Position numbers and translations under genes: made by a program. 64,000 bases of DNA from Balneolaceae bacterium UBA3186 (lineage in GTDB: Bacteria; Bacteroidota; Rhodothermia; Balneolales; Balneolaceae). Of this stretch, positions 44,288 to 53,140 are shown piece after piece; the stretch's first letter is position 1, and each line of letters opens with the position of its first letter. The stretch spans positions 205,863 to 269,862 of the forward strand of contig DEXK01000011.1 in assembly GCA_002364085.1 (NCBI GenBank). The letters run 5' to 3'. Below the pieces are notes generated by a model that was given only the letters and a program-made list of their open reading frames with translations, made no database searches and had not been told where the DNA came from.

Positions 44288-44833
44288 ATGAAAAGAACAG
44301 TTTTATCGGCATTCTTCGTGTTGTTTACATCTTCATTCTGCTTAGCACAAAGCTTTAAAACAGAGGAAGGTAAAGCCACTTTTTACTCTAAGGTTCCTCT
44401 TCATAGTTTTGAAGGAAATTCTGAAAACTTAACAGGACTTATTAATCTTGATGATGGTACCATAGACTTCTACATAGATCTTGAAACCCTTGATACCGGC
44501 AATGGGAAAAGAGATAAGGATATGAAACTAACCCTGGAGACGAAAAAGTATCCTTTTGCTGAATTTTTTGGAAAATTGGTTTCCGATTTTGATCCTGAGT
44601 CTTTTTCAATTCAAGATGTAACAGTGAGAGGAACCTTTAAAATACATGGTGAAGAGCAGGAAATAGAAGTTAACGGTACTATGCAAATGAGAGAAGATGG
44701 TTTGTTTATAACTGCCGGATGGATCTTAAGACTACTAGATTATAATATTGAGCCTCCAAAAATTCTATTCATCAAAGTTGATCAAGAACAGGAAATAAAA
44801 ATTGAAGCTTTACTAAAACCGGTAGATGGATAA
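44288..44833 (+). CDS. YceI family periplasmic protein
   Basis: 181 residues from the ATG opening the signal peptide (cut after FCLAQS). The YceI beta-barrel pattern is visible: ATFYSKVPLHSFEGNSENLTG near residue 28, FYIDLETLDTGNGKRDKDMK near 60, KYPFAEFFG near 85 and VRGTFKIHGEEQEIEV near 110. The family binds polyisoprenoids or amphiphiles in a lipocalin-like pocket. It lies 13 bases after the cytochrome-like gene and 3 bases before the DUF5777 gene, suggesting one operon. Confidence 0.88.
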   Translation: MKRTVLSAFFVLFTSSFCLAQSFKTEEGKATFYSKVPLHSFEGNSENLTGLINLDDGTIDFYIDLETLDTGNGKRDKDMKLTLETKKYPFAEFFGKLVSDFDPESFSIQDVTVRGTFKIHGEEQEIEVNGTMQMREDGLFITAGWILRLLDYNIEPPKILFIKVDQEQEIKIEALLKPVDG

Positions 44834-44836
44834 AAT

Positions 44837-45694
44837 ATGAGAACAATCACTATTATTATTTTAATCTCTTTCTTCAGTATTTCCACTTTAAGTGCTCAAA
44901 TGGAAAGAAAAAGAGCTGATCCTGATGGACCTGTTGAAGAAACTTTCCTCACCAAAAATATTGCCGGATTGGGCACCGTACAACTGTTGGGAAAAGGTGA
45001 TCTCAATAGTATGATTCAACATAATTTTGGTGATATTCGCGGGGGAATAGATACTTTTTTTGGTATTGATGAAGGAGCGAATGTCAGAATTGCTTTTGGG
45101 TATGGGCTTACTGACAACCTAAATATTGGGATAGGAAGAACCAGCAGGGAAGATAACATCGATTTTTCATTAGATTATCGTGTTCTACACCAAACTAAGT
45201 TAGATAAAATACCGGTCTCAGTTGTGTTCAAAGGTGATTTAGGAATCAGAACCCAGAAAGAGTCATTCAGCCTAACCTTTCAAGAGCGATTAAATTATTT
45301 GGGTTCGGTGATGATTGCACGAAAGTTTAGTGATAATTTTAGTTTTCAGGTCTCACCTATGGTTGCCCATTTTAACACAGTTGTTAAAAGAGAGGCTAAC
45401 TCCGAATTATATAACACTTTACTTGGCCTTGGTTTTGCAGGTCGTATAAAGATCAATGAACGTAAATCAATTTCTTTTGAATATCTGCCTGTAATTGGAG
45501 ACAGAATTTCAGACACTAAAAACCATGCTGCTTTAGTCTATGAACTAGAAACTGGAGGGCATGTTTTCCAAATGTTTCTTATGTCTGGAAGATGGTTTAC
45601 AGAACAACACCTGCTAGCCAAAACGGAAACTAATTTCTTTGAACCAAATTTCCGTTTCGGATTTAATGTAAACCGTATTTTTGGTTTATTATAA
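44837..45694 (+). CDS. DUF5777-type beta-barrel protein
   Basis: 285 residues, signal peptide ending TLSAQ. The mature protein is rich in alternating strands (VQLLGKGDLNSMIQHNFGD, then FGYGLTDNLNIGIGRTSRED) and resembles the DUF5777 barrel family, often next to YceI and cytochrome-like genes in Bacteroidota. It is likely an outer-membrane protein of unknown function. Its stop overlaps the end of the convergent TM2 gene by 6 bases. Confidence 0.72.
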   Translation: MRTITIIILISFFSISTLSAQMERKRADPDGPVEETFLTKNIAGLGTVQLLGKGDLNSMIQHNFGDIRGGIDTFFGIDEGANVRIAFGYGLTDNLNIGIGRTSREDNIDFSLDYRVLHQTKLDKIPVSVVFKGDLGIRTQKESFSLTFQERLNYLGSVMIARKFSDNFSFQVSPMVAHFNTVVKREANSELYNTLLGLGFAGRIKINERKSISFEYLPVIGDRISDTKNHAALVYELETGGHVFQMFLMSGRWFTEQHLLAKTETNFFEPNFRFGFNVNRIFGLL

Positions 45695-46030
45695 AAGGGA
45701 TTTCACTTCCTGAGCTACTTTTCTGTTATATTGAAAAGTAAGGTCTTTGTAGTTTACTAAATCTACAATTACTCCAATAAAACATAATCCAGCAGTAAAG
45801 AAATAAAGAATTCCCATCCCAATTTGGTTTAAAATAAACCTGTGTACTCCTGCCAGTCCCAAAAAACCAAGTAAGCAAAGTATCAATACTGTTTGAGGAT
45901 CTTTACGTCTAGATCGGTACACATTCGAGAATCTTTTTTTATTCTCATCATCTAATGAAGAAAGAAGTTTCGAAAGATAAAGAGCTTCATCTCCTTCTGC
46001 TTCAGGTATAAAATCATAAACTTCTGCCAT
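45689..46030 (-). CDS. TM2 domain protein
   Basis: 113 residues. An N-terminal cytoplasmic segment of about 50 residues (EGDEALYLSKLLSSLDDENK) precedes the TM2 domain: a first helix LILCLLGFLGLAGVHRFIL, a short GIL-type turn and a second helix ending GLCFIGVIVDLVNY. The family spans the inner membrane with two helices and a DRF-like turn; its molecular role is unknown. Start overlaps the DUF2752 gene by 17 bases, so both are one unit. Confidence 0.85.
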   Translation of the reverse strand: MAEVYDFIPEAEGDEALYLSKLLSSLDDENKKRFSNVYRSRRKDPQTVLILCLLGFLGLAGVHRFILNQIGMGILYFFTAGLCFIGVIVDLVNYKDLTFQYNRKVAQEVKSLL

Positions 46031-46328
46031 CTGTATGTCCTATTTGTGTAGTAGTATTTGTGTATAGATCTTTCCAGATCTGAATTATTCTTAAGCTCAA
46101 AATGATTACGGCAACCGGTCCAAAAAGATTCGCTTGAAGTGCATAACTTAATTCCCCTCTGAACAGCCAAGATATTGAGTGACCTAACCCCTCTCCAGGG
46201 CAAAATGAAATACCCAATAATTCAAAAAAGCAGAATGAAGTTCCTTTGGTCATAGGATCCATTGTAGCCATAAGTATTAAACCTATCATAAATGCTACCC
46301 ACTCAATATGAGGTCTGATTTTTTTCAC
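46014..46328 (-). CDS. DUF2752 membrane protein
   Basis: 104 residues, starting with GTG. The conserved FCFFELLGISFCPGEGLGHS block carries two cysteines, typical of DUF2752 proteins (usually CPxCGxTR; here CPGEGLGHS). Two or three hydrophobic segments follow. Frequently found beside TM2 genes, as here. No function assigned. The gene begins 21 bases after the stop of the 1295-residue exopolysaccharide protein. Confidence 0.78.
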   Translation of the reverse strand: MKKIRPHIEWVAFMIGLILMATMDPMTKGTSFCFFELLGISFCPGEGLGHSISWLFRGELSYALQANLFGPVAVIILSLRIIQIWKDLYTNTTTQIGHTDGRSL

Positions 46329-46349
46329 GAAAGTGTATACGCTTCTAAA

Positions 46350-49300
46350 TTATTTTTGTTTAGGGTGCTTCAAGTTGTTTTTGAAAAAATGCGATATCGT
46401 AAAAAATATTCTGTTTGATTGGTAAACACTACTTGTTGAAAACTCGGTACCCACTTTTATTTGCCAGAATTTTTTAAACTTATGCTCTAGATTGAATCGT
46501 CCCGTCATAAAATAACCATCACTAGATCCGTGTTTACCCATTAATTCTAGTTCTACCAAAGAATCGTAGTTATAATCATTAGGATTCCTATATCTAACAT
46601 CGAACCCTAAACCTTTCAAAAAGTAATTGTTTTGTGTAAAGAAAGGATCTGCATTCGGAAAGTCTTTTGAAGCATCTTGCCACCCTAATTCACCAATTAG
46701 TCTTGCTCTTAACGGAGTACCCCAAGGCTGAACATAACCACGCCCCGTTAAAGAATAAGTAAATACCTCATTTGTATAAAACTGACCAGTTCCAGATAAC
46801 GTAGTTAAGAAATTATTTTTGAGCCAAGGATCTTCTCTATAGAACTCTCCTTTCAATTTATATATGTCCTTAACAATCGCTTGTCTTGTAAATTCAGGTT
46901 CAATAGATAGATTTAACGCTGTAAAAGTAGAATCATAACTTATAGAATAGGATACAAATGCTTCTCCGAGCAATCCATCTTCCCCATATAAAATGGAAGG
47001 ACCAAATCTGAAAACACGGCTATAATCTTCTTTTCTGTTTTCAAATTCGTATCCAAATCCTGTGAAATTAGATGAAAAATTCACACTACCTTCTCTATCA
47101 TTAACAAAAATATCCTCAAGCTTAAATAAATGTGATATATCTAATCTGTTTCCAAATTGAACAGATATTCCCCCTCTTGCAGATTGATTATCAAAGTTAT
47201 CAGAGAAGTATTCACCGAATAATGACCCACGTATTCCTTCGTTCCATCTTAGATCCGTTTCCAATATCTCTTTTTCATTCTTATCAAAAAAGTTCGGATA
47301 TCTTCTAAATAAATCTTTTTTATCTCGATAGGTTATAAACTTGAATTCTTCTTCAATTAAACGATGTGCTTGAGTGTCTGTATTTTTTCCTTCCCCAAAC
47401 AAAGGATACATAATTTCATATCCCTTTTCTTTGAATCCAATATAGTACATAGTGGTTCCAGCAAAAACTCGTAGTGAATCATTACCCGGATTATCCCGGA
47501 GATAATCTAATGCTAATGTATAGAATGTGTCATATTCACCCTTTTGTGCGATCCATTCCAGTTTTGTTCGGCTTGATATACTATTGGTTCGTGATGCCCA
47601 ATACAAAGCTTTGTCATAATTAAATATCTGATAACCATAAATATTGGCGAATTGATCAGCAAACTTATTTAATTGATCGTGTGACCAGTCCGGAAATTCT
47701 TCTAATAAAGCTATGCTGCTGTCTGCCGGTTCATAATAAAAGGATCTTTGCATTATATATGCATACAAGCTGTCATTACTTGGATCTTGTTTGATCAAAT
47801 TTCTTAGCCTTTGCTTTATCTCTGGCCAGTTTTCTTGACTCTCTATGGCTGATGTATAAGCTAAAACCGTTTCATTGGTTTCTCCATAAACCTGGATTTC
47901 TCTTAATCTCCATCTTCTTACAAAATCTTGAGAGTATAAACCAAGCTGTTCTACGATTCTATCTTTTAGATCTAATACTTTTTTATCTCCATATTTTTTC
48001 CAGAGATCCTCTAAGTAACTTTCTGCACGGACGTAAGCACTTTCAAAGCCATAGTATGTAACCAACCGATCGATGTCCTCTTTTTTCCAATTCGGATCAG
48101 ATTTTAGTCTGAACTCAAGAATCTGAATAGCCCGCATTACTTCATCATTCTCGATGCTCAGCTCTATCAACTCTTCTTGTGCTTGTTGGTTTTTAGGATC
48201 TCTGATATATCGGTCAATTGCATTGGATAATTGCTCTTCCGCTGAAATTTCCGGCTGAACAAATGTACTGGATGCCGTTAAGTAAAATGGATTTGTCAAA
48301 TAAGTATTGAATCTTTTACTTGCTAAATCTAAACCGGATAACATTTCACGTTCTGTACGCTTTCTTGATTTCGGTTTTGGGATCGAAATAACTTTCTCTT
48401 TACTATAAAAATGAAACAAATAACCATCCCAAAGACTTGAAAATGAATAGCCTTCTGTGATAGATGAAAGGTGTTTCTCAATGATGGCCCTTTCTTGTTT
48501 TGGAACGTACATGAACCAATATTTTTCTTCTTTATTGCTGGCTGGTGATTGATATTCCTTTGGAGGAATCACTTCCACCAGATATTCATTTTCTGTCTCA
48601 AAATATTCCGAATCCGTATTTAGCCAGTCCTGAGCGATTTTTGCTCCATAATCAGCTGATACAAATCTCAAGAAAGGATACTGCTTTTTTGTATGTCTCA
48701 ATCGTTTTAAAAATTCATTGTATAAAGAAGTAGTTGTATCCGGTGTTGATCTCCATCCAAGGTTATCAGGGTTTCTACTTTCAAAAGAATCTGCATCTCT
48801 TTGTACAATTTGGAATACATCATCAGGATGCACAAAATGGTTCCATACACCAGTAAGTAATTGCATGCTATGCTGATTAAATACCGAATTACCATCTATA
48901 TTAAATCCACTCGATATCCTTGGATAGTTAAAAAGCTTATCAGAATATGGATCAGGTCCAAACCCTCGATCTCCACCAAATTCTTTTTCTCCCAAATACA
49001 AAGAACTGAGTACTTTTATCGAAGGCATTGCATTTGTTAGTGCCTGTATACCCGTCGAATCAATAAAATTAGTTGGGGGAACATAAGTTACAGGAAGTGG
49101 CCCAAGGTCATCTATTCTCCATCTCTTTTTCACAGAGTTTAAAGCTGACTCCATAAAAGATGAATTTGAATCCCATTCTTCATTGAGCAATGAAAAATGA
49201 TTATATCCATGAAAAGCCAGTTCGTGTCTTGAATTAGCAATTTCCTGAGCTAAATGTACACTTGCCTTAACAAGTCTGTTTTTTCTTCTTATTGTTGCCG

Positions 49301-50237
49301 AGGTCCATTCTAAATAATCAAATGGAGGAACAATATTCGCATTATAGTTAAATGCCGTCATAGCTGAATAAGTGATCAGCAGTGAATCCGCTAAGTTTTT
49401 CATATCAGGCCACCAAATATTAGCTACAAATTCGGCTTGTTCGATATTATATTCCGTGGCAATCGGTTCCAATTTAGTATTGTAAAGAGGAGCAGGAAAA
49501 TCATCCAAAAAAATTGTAGCTACGTTCGCATTTCTATACGGAATATGAGGCATCATTTTAACTACAGATGAAAACATCAAACCTCTGTAATCCTTTTCAT
49601 ATAATACATAACTATTGAAAACAAGTACCGTCCCAAGTCCTATGCTATTCTCAAAAAGAATAGGATATTCTTCATCAGTAACACCCGTGGCCAATATCCT
49701 GATCTGATCAGTAAAACTGCTTTTCTTTAATCGATTATGAGGAATACTAAAGTTTGAATAGAATTCCATTCCTTTAAATCCCGGAAAGATATTTTCTACT
49801 CCTTTTATTCCTCTAACTGTCTGATCAATGGAATAATCTGCACCAGCTCTTATACCCTGTATATAAGCAAAGCGCTCATCTGTTACAGTACCAAAAAAGA
49901 TCATATTTCCACCCCTGCCCAAATAATCAATGATCTTATTTAGTTCTTTCTCATCTATCTTAGTGATATTGGTACTCGTATTAATTAAAAGGTTTGTACC
50001 ACTTGGTATTGGTATGGTCGTAACTTCATCAAGGTTTATTATTTCGTACTTGAACTCTGGATATTTGAAAGCTTCTACTAATTCGTTGGTTACTTCGATA
50101 GAAAACTCATCACTTGCACTCTGCAAAATAATTATTGGAGAAATTTTAGATTGTGCTCTTACCGGTTGGTAACAAACCAATAGGATCACAAGCACTAGAC
50201 TTTGTATTCTAAATCTATTTAAAAAGTTTAGCAGCAC
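46350..50237 (-). CDS. Fusion of DUF2194-like deacetylase, helical repeats and outer-membrane beta-barrel
   Basis: 1295 residues with a signal peptide (cut near VRAQS). Start is GTG, supported by GAGGAAGG just upstream. Residues 35-230 form a Rossmann-like, amidotransferase-type domain (LGRGGNMIFFGTV). Residues 240-540 are a NodB-like deacetylase: FLDDFPAP (Asp245/Asp246), HELAFHGYNHF (His338, His343, His347), WNHFVHPDD (His467, His470). Residues 670-1010 look like TPR helices, and 1020-1295 like a beta-barrel ending HFFKNN before a basic tail. The combination matches PelA deacetylase joined to a PelB-like export channel. Domain boundaries are by eye. Confidence 0.72.
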   Translation of the reverse strand: MLLNFLNRFRIQSLVLVILLVCYQPVRAQSKISPIIILQSASDEFSIEVTNELVEAFKYPEFKYEIINLDEVTTIPIPSGTNLLINTSTNITKIDEKELNKIIDYLGRGGNMIFFGTVTDERFAYIQGIRAGADYSIDQTVRGIKGVENIFPGFKGMEFYSNFSIPHNRLKKSSFTDQIRILATGVTDEEYPILFENSIGLGTVLVFNSYVLYEKDYRGLMFSSVVKMMPHIPYRNANVATIFLDDFPAPLYNTKLEPIATEYNIEQAEFVANIWWPDMKNLADSLLITYSAMTAFNYNANIVPPFDYLEWTSATIRRKNRLVKASVHLAQEIANSRHELAFHGYNHFSLLNEEWDSNSSFMESALNSVKKRWRIDDLGPLPVTYVPPTNFIDSTGIQALTNAMPSIKVLSSLYLGEKEFGGDRGFGPDPYSDKLFNYPRISSGFNIDGNSVFNQHSMQLLTGVWNHFVHPDDVFQIVQRDADSFESRNPDNLGWRSTPDTTTSLYNEFLKRLRHTKKQYPFLRFVSADYGAKIAQDWLNTDSEYFETENEYLVEVIPPKEYQSPASNKEEKYWFMYVPKQERAIIEKHLSSITEGYSFSSLWDGYLFHFYSKEKVISIPKPKSRKRTEREMLSGLDLASKRFNTYLTNPFYLTASSTFVQPEISAEEQLSNAIDRYIRDPKNQQAQEELIELSIENDEVMRAIQILEFRLKSDPNWKKEDIDRLVTYYGFESAYVRAESYLEDLWKKYGDKKVLDLKDRIVEQLGLYSQDFVRRWRLREIQVYGETNETVLAYTSAIESQENWPEIKQRLRNLIKQDPSNDSLYAYIMQRSFYYEPADSSIALLEEFPDWSHDQLNKFADQFANIYGYQIFNYDKALYWASRTNSISSRTKLEWIAQKGEYDTFYTLALDYLRDNPGNDSLRVFAGTTMYYIGFKEKGYEIMYPLFGEGKNTDTQAHRLIEEEFKFITYRDKKDLFRRYPNFFDKNEKEILETDLRWNEGIRGSLFGEYFSDNFDNQSARGGISVQFGNRLDISHLFKLEDIFVNDREGSVNFSSNFTGFGYEFENRKEDYSRVFRFGPSILYGEDGLLGEAFVSYSISYDSTFTALNLSIEPEFTRQAIVKDIYKLKGEFYREDPWLKNNFLTTLSGTGQFYTNEVFTYSLTGRGYVQPWGTPLRARLIGELGWQDASKDFPNADPFFTQNNYFLKGLGFDVRYRNPNDYNYDSLVELELMGKHGSSDGYFMTGRFNLEHKFKKFWQIKVGTEFSTSSVYQSNRIFFTISHFFKNNLKHPKQK

Positions 50238-52275
50238 GTCCTTCCTCTTTTGGGTAAATATTCATCAAAATATCCCCTATATATGATTCGTCTTTTTGAT
50301 TTATTATCTCATAGACCACAGCATCTTCCGTTTCCCTATATACGAGTACCTCTCTGTTTGGAAGAGAATTAAATCGTTTAATCCAACTTTCTAATGATTC
50401 CATCAATTCACCGGGCTGAAATAATATTCCTTGCTGTGCAGATTCATATGGTGGCTTTTGCACAAAAACAAAAATACTAGCCGGAGGAATATTTACAGTA
50501 TCAGGTCTAAGTTCTTTAGGTATTTCCAAATACTTTTGATAAAGCGAATCGATATTACCATAACTATTTAAGAAAAAATCATAGTTCATAAAATAATGTC
50601 TATTCATAGATAAAGTATTATCAATCGGCGGACTAACCGTAGCATATGAATAAGGTAGTCTTTCGTTTATAATTCGATAATAAGCTTCAAAAAAACCATT
50701 CGGTAATGTCTGAGGGAGTGTTTTACCAACATTAACTCCACCAGAGATAAATAAACCACTGGCAATCAACACAACCAGCAAAACTGGCTGACTATAAGCA
50801 AAAAAGCGATGCTTTATCCCTATTGATACTTCTATTATTGTGTAAAATGCATAAAAGGCTAAACCGAATAAAACACATATAAGAATTGCATAAAAAGCAT
50901 TCACTTGATCAAGATCAAGATAGTACATATCTAATGAATTGAACTTTGAATACAGAAATGCAACAGTAGCAATCATTGTAAAAAATACCAGTTCGTCAGC
51001 GAAATACTCTTTTTTCTGAACAAAATGGATAATCACAAAAATTAAAAACAAAGCTCCGGTTATGTAAAGATAGATTGTACTCAGTGACTCTATATCTGTA
51101 ATCAAATGAGGGAAGTAACTAAAAATAAGAGTATTTAAGAGCTGGATCTCAAAAAATGAGTTAATATCACCCTCTACAATTAGCAGGTAAATTATATAAG
51201 GACTCAAAGCCAGTGTAAATACTACAAATAAATAAAATACTACCTTAATGAGGTTAATCGCGAATCTCTTTCTTGGAATTGCCAACAAGCCATATATTAA
51301 AAAAGGAAGCAATACTACACCCAGGACAAAAAGATCAGTTAGAGCCGTAGCTACAATTCCCATTGTTACATAAAACCAAGGAGCTTTATCTACAGATCTT
51401 AGATTTCTAACAAATATAAAAGCGGTTGGTAAAGCAAAGCACAATCCTAAAAGAACTGTGTTAATGCCTGTTTCGGCTTCCAGCGTAATAGGAAGTAATA
51501 ATGTAGGTATTAAAGCAAAAATTCCGGCACCAAACAACGCTGCAATAAGTACTTTTCCTTTTGTGATCTCACGAATCAGCCAATAAATAATAATAGTTAA
51601 AAGAAAGCTTGTTAAACTACCCAGTAAACTTAAAGTTAGTTCAGGACCTACTTGGGTCAGTGAACTGAACATAGTTACTAATGAGTGCATGCCCTTAGGA
51701 ATTGGTAGTTCACCAAAATATTGCTGAAGCCTGATATTCTTGATCTCTTGAAGTTCATAATACCAAGACCTACTATGAGGAGCCGCATTATTTAAAACGG
51801 GAATAACGCGTACAATACAAGCAGTTATACCTAGTAATACCGCTGATATATTGAACCTATTATCATAAAATGAAAATTCCTTTTTCTTTACAAACCTTTC
51901 TTTCAGTCCTTGATAAGTAAAGACTTTTATAGATTCAATAACTCTGACTTGATTCGCAACAATCTTGTTTTCGATTACCTTGAATATAGATGTTAAAGAA
52001 GTACCATTTCTCCACTCATGAAACATCGCAATTAAAATCGGAATCATAACCAAAACCACAAACAAACTAATCAGATCATACATATGCATAATGGTTAGAA
52101 CAAAGATGGTTACCATTATGGTACCTCCTATTCCTATCCAACTGTATAGCATTTTATCTATACCGTGCAGCTTTTTTGTGTGTGGAAGAAATTTTGGTCC
52201 TATCCAGGAAAACAGAATCACGAAAAACAGAACCAATCGGGCTATTGAAAGAAACACTATTAACCAATAAGGCAT
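50215..52275 (-). CDS. Polytopic membrane protein, GT-C-like, of Pel-like operon
   Basis: 686 residues. I start at the ATG preceded by AAGGAG (MPYWLIVFLSIARL), 1 base after the hydrolase stop; an upstream in-frame start would run through that gene. There are about 13 hydrophobic segments, followed by an extracytoplasmic tail from about residue 530. The loop NNAAPHSRSWYYELQEIKNI near residue 165 after the second helix group, and the internal ALIPTLLLPITLEAETGINT region, resemble GT-C glycosyltransferases or polymerases. It takes the place where Pel operons carry pelE. I cannot name a family; a polymerase-associated scaffold is the alternative. Confidence 0.6.
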   Translation of the reverse strand: MPYWLIVFLSIARLVLFFVILFSWIGPKFLPHTKKLHGIDKMLYSWIGIGGTIMVTIFVLTIMHMYDLISLFVVLVMIPILIAMFHEWRNGTSLTSIFKVIENKIVANQVRVIESIKVFTYQGLKERFVKKKEFSFYDNRFNISAVLLGITACIVRVIPVLNNAAPHSRSWYYELQEIKNIRLQQYFGELPIPKGMHSLVTMFSSLTQVGPELTLSLLGSLTSFLLTIIIYWLIREITKGKVLIAALFGAGIFALIPTLLLPITLEAETGINTVLLGLCFALPTAFIFVRNLRSVDKAPWFYVTMGIVATALTDLFVLGVVLLPFLIYGLLAIPRKRFAINLIKVVFYLFVVFTLALSPYIIYLLIVEGDINSFFEIQLLNTLIFSYFPHLITDIESLSTIYLYITGALFLIFVIIHFVQKKEYFADELVFFTMIATVAFLYSKFNSLDMYYLDLDQVNAFYAILICVLFGLAFYAFYTIIEVSIGIKHRFFAYSQPVLLVVLIASGLFISGGVNVGKTLPQTLPNGFFEAYYRIINERLPYSYATVSPPIDNTLSMNRHYFMNYDFFLNSYGNIDSLYQKYLEIPKELRPDTVNIPPASIFVFVQKPPYESAQQGILFQPGELMESLESWIKRFNSLPNREVLVYRETEDAVVYEIINQKDESYIGDILMNIYPKEEGRAAKLFK

Positions 52276-52276
52276 C

Positions 52277-53131
52277 CTATGCTCCTTTCTTAAGTTTTGG
52301 AGATTTTTTGCTCCAATTTGGCAATCCGTTGAAACCAATGTTGCTTATAAAAAAAGGATAACCTGTTTTCGTAAGCCTTTCCTTTACTATTAAAGACTTC
52401 TCAAAGCTTTCAGCAAAATCTATTATCAAAAACGGGATTCCATAGTTACCATACATTGAACCGATAAAATTCAATCTTTCTTCAAATTCTTTCTCCGATT
52501 TTAGCAAATATTCATTCTCTTTAAAATCATAGCCTGAAGCCACACCTTCTATCGCAACAGCGTTTACATATTCGGAAGTTTGGTCCAACAAAAAGAACCC
52601 AGCATTCTGTATAAGAACTTTATCAGGATTATTATTTCTTATCCCTTGTATCAGCTCAACCATATCTTCCTCCATATCTCTTCTTATAGTATATGGTGCT
52701 ACTGCATCAATGGTATCCAGAAAAAGACCATCGTACCCTAAAGAAAGTAATTGGGGTACTATTTGGTTCAAAAATTTCTCTTTTACCTCTCTGTTCGAAA
52801 TATCAATGTAATAAGAGCCATGATTTTCGTTCTTCCCTTTTAAACCGATTTCTTTTAAATCGTTAAAATATCGCCTCGATTCGTTTACTTCTCCCAGAGA
52901 AAGATAAGCCAGTACTTTTATACCTCTGGTTTGTAAATCAATTATATCTTGATTGCTATAAAAATAAGGTTCAACAATTAAAACGCTATAGTCTGAAACA
53001 GTACGTGGATTAATGGCTGAATATACGACTCCAAAAGAATCGTAAACTGAGTCTTCAGATATCTTTTGTGTAGATGATATACAGTTTATTGAAAGCAAAT
53101 AAAAAGAAATCAGTGTTAAATATTTGAGCAT
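52277..53131 (-). CDS. PelA-type glycoside hydrolase (GH114/GH166-like), stand-alone
   Basis: 284 residues with an N-terminal signal (possible lipoprotein, SINC). The barrel shows VLAYLSLGEVNESRRYF with Glu81 and YDGLFLDTIDAV with Asp134, Asp139 and Asp142, as in the PelA hydrolase and TM1410/GH114 families, which cleave galactosaminoglycan. In Pseudomonas this domain is the N-terminal part of PelA, fused to the deacetylase; here it is a separate gene and the deacetylase lies in the 1295-residue protein. Likely periplasmic, trimming or releasing the polymer. Confidence 0.75.
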   Translation of the reverse strand: MLKYLTLISFYLLSINCISSTQKISEDSVYDSFGVVYSAINPRTVSDYSVLIVEPYFYSNQDIIDLQTRGIKVLAYLSLGEVNESRRYFNDLKEIGLKGKNENHGSYYIDISNREVKEKFLNQIVPQLLSLGYDGLFLDTIDAVAPYTIRRDMEEDMVELIQGIRNNNPDKVLIQNAGFFLLDQTSEYVNAVAIEGVASGYDFKENEYLLKSEKEFEERLNFIGSMYGNYGIPFLIIDFAESFEKSLIVKERLTKTGYPFFISNIGFNGLPNWSKKSPKLKKGA

Positions 53132-53140
53132 TAATTAAGC

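Noticed and set aside
46350..50237. Reading the 1295-residue frame as two genes accidentally joined
   Set aside because: The frame is continuous with no internal start supported by a ribosome binding site, and the region between the two halves keeps coding character.
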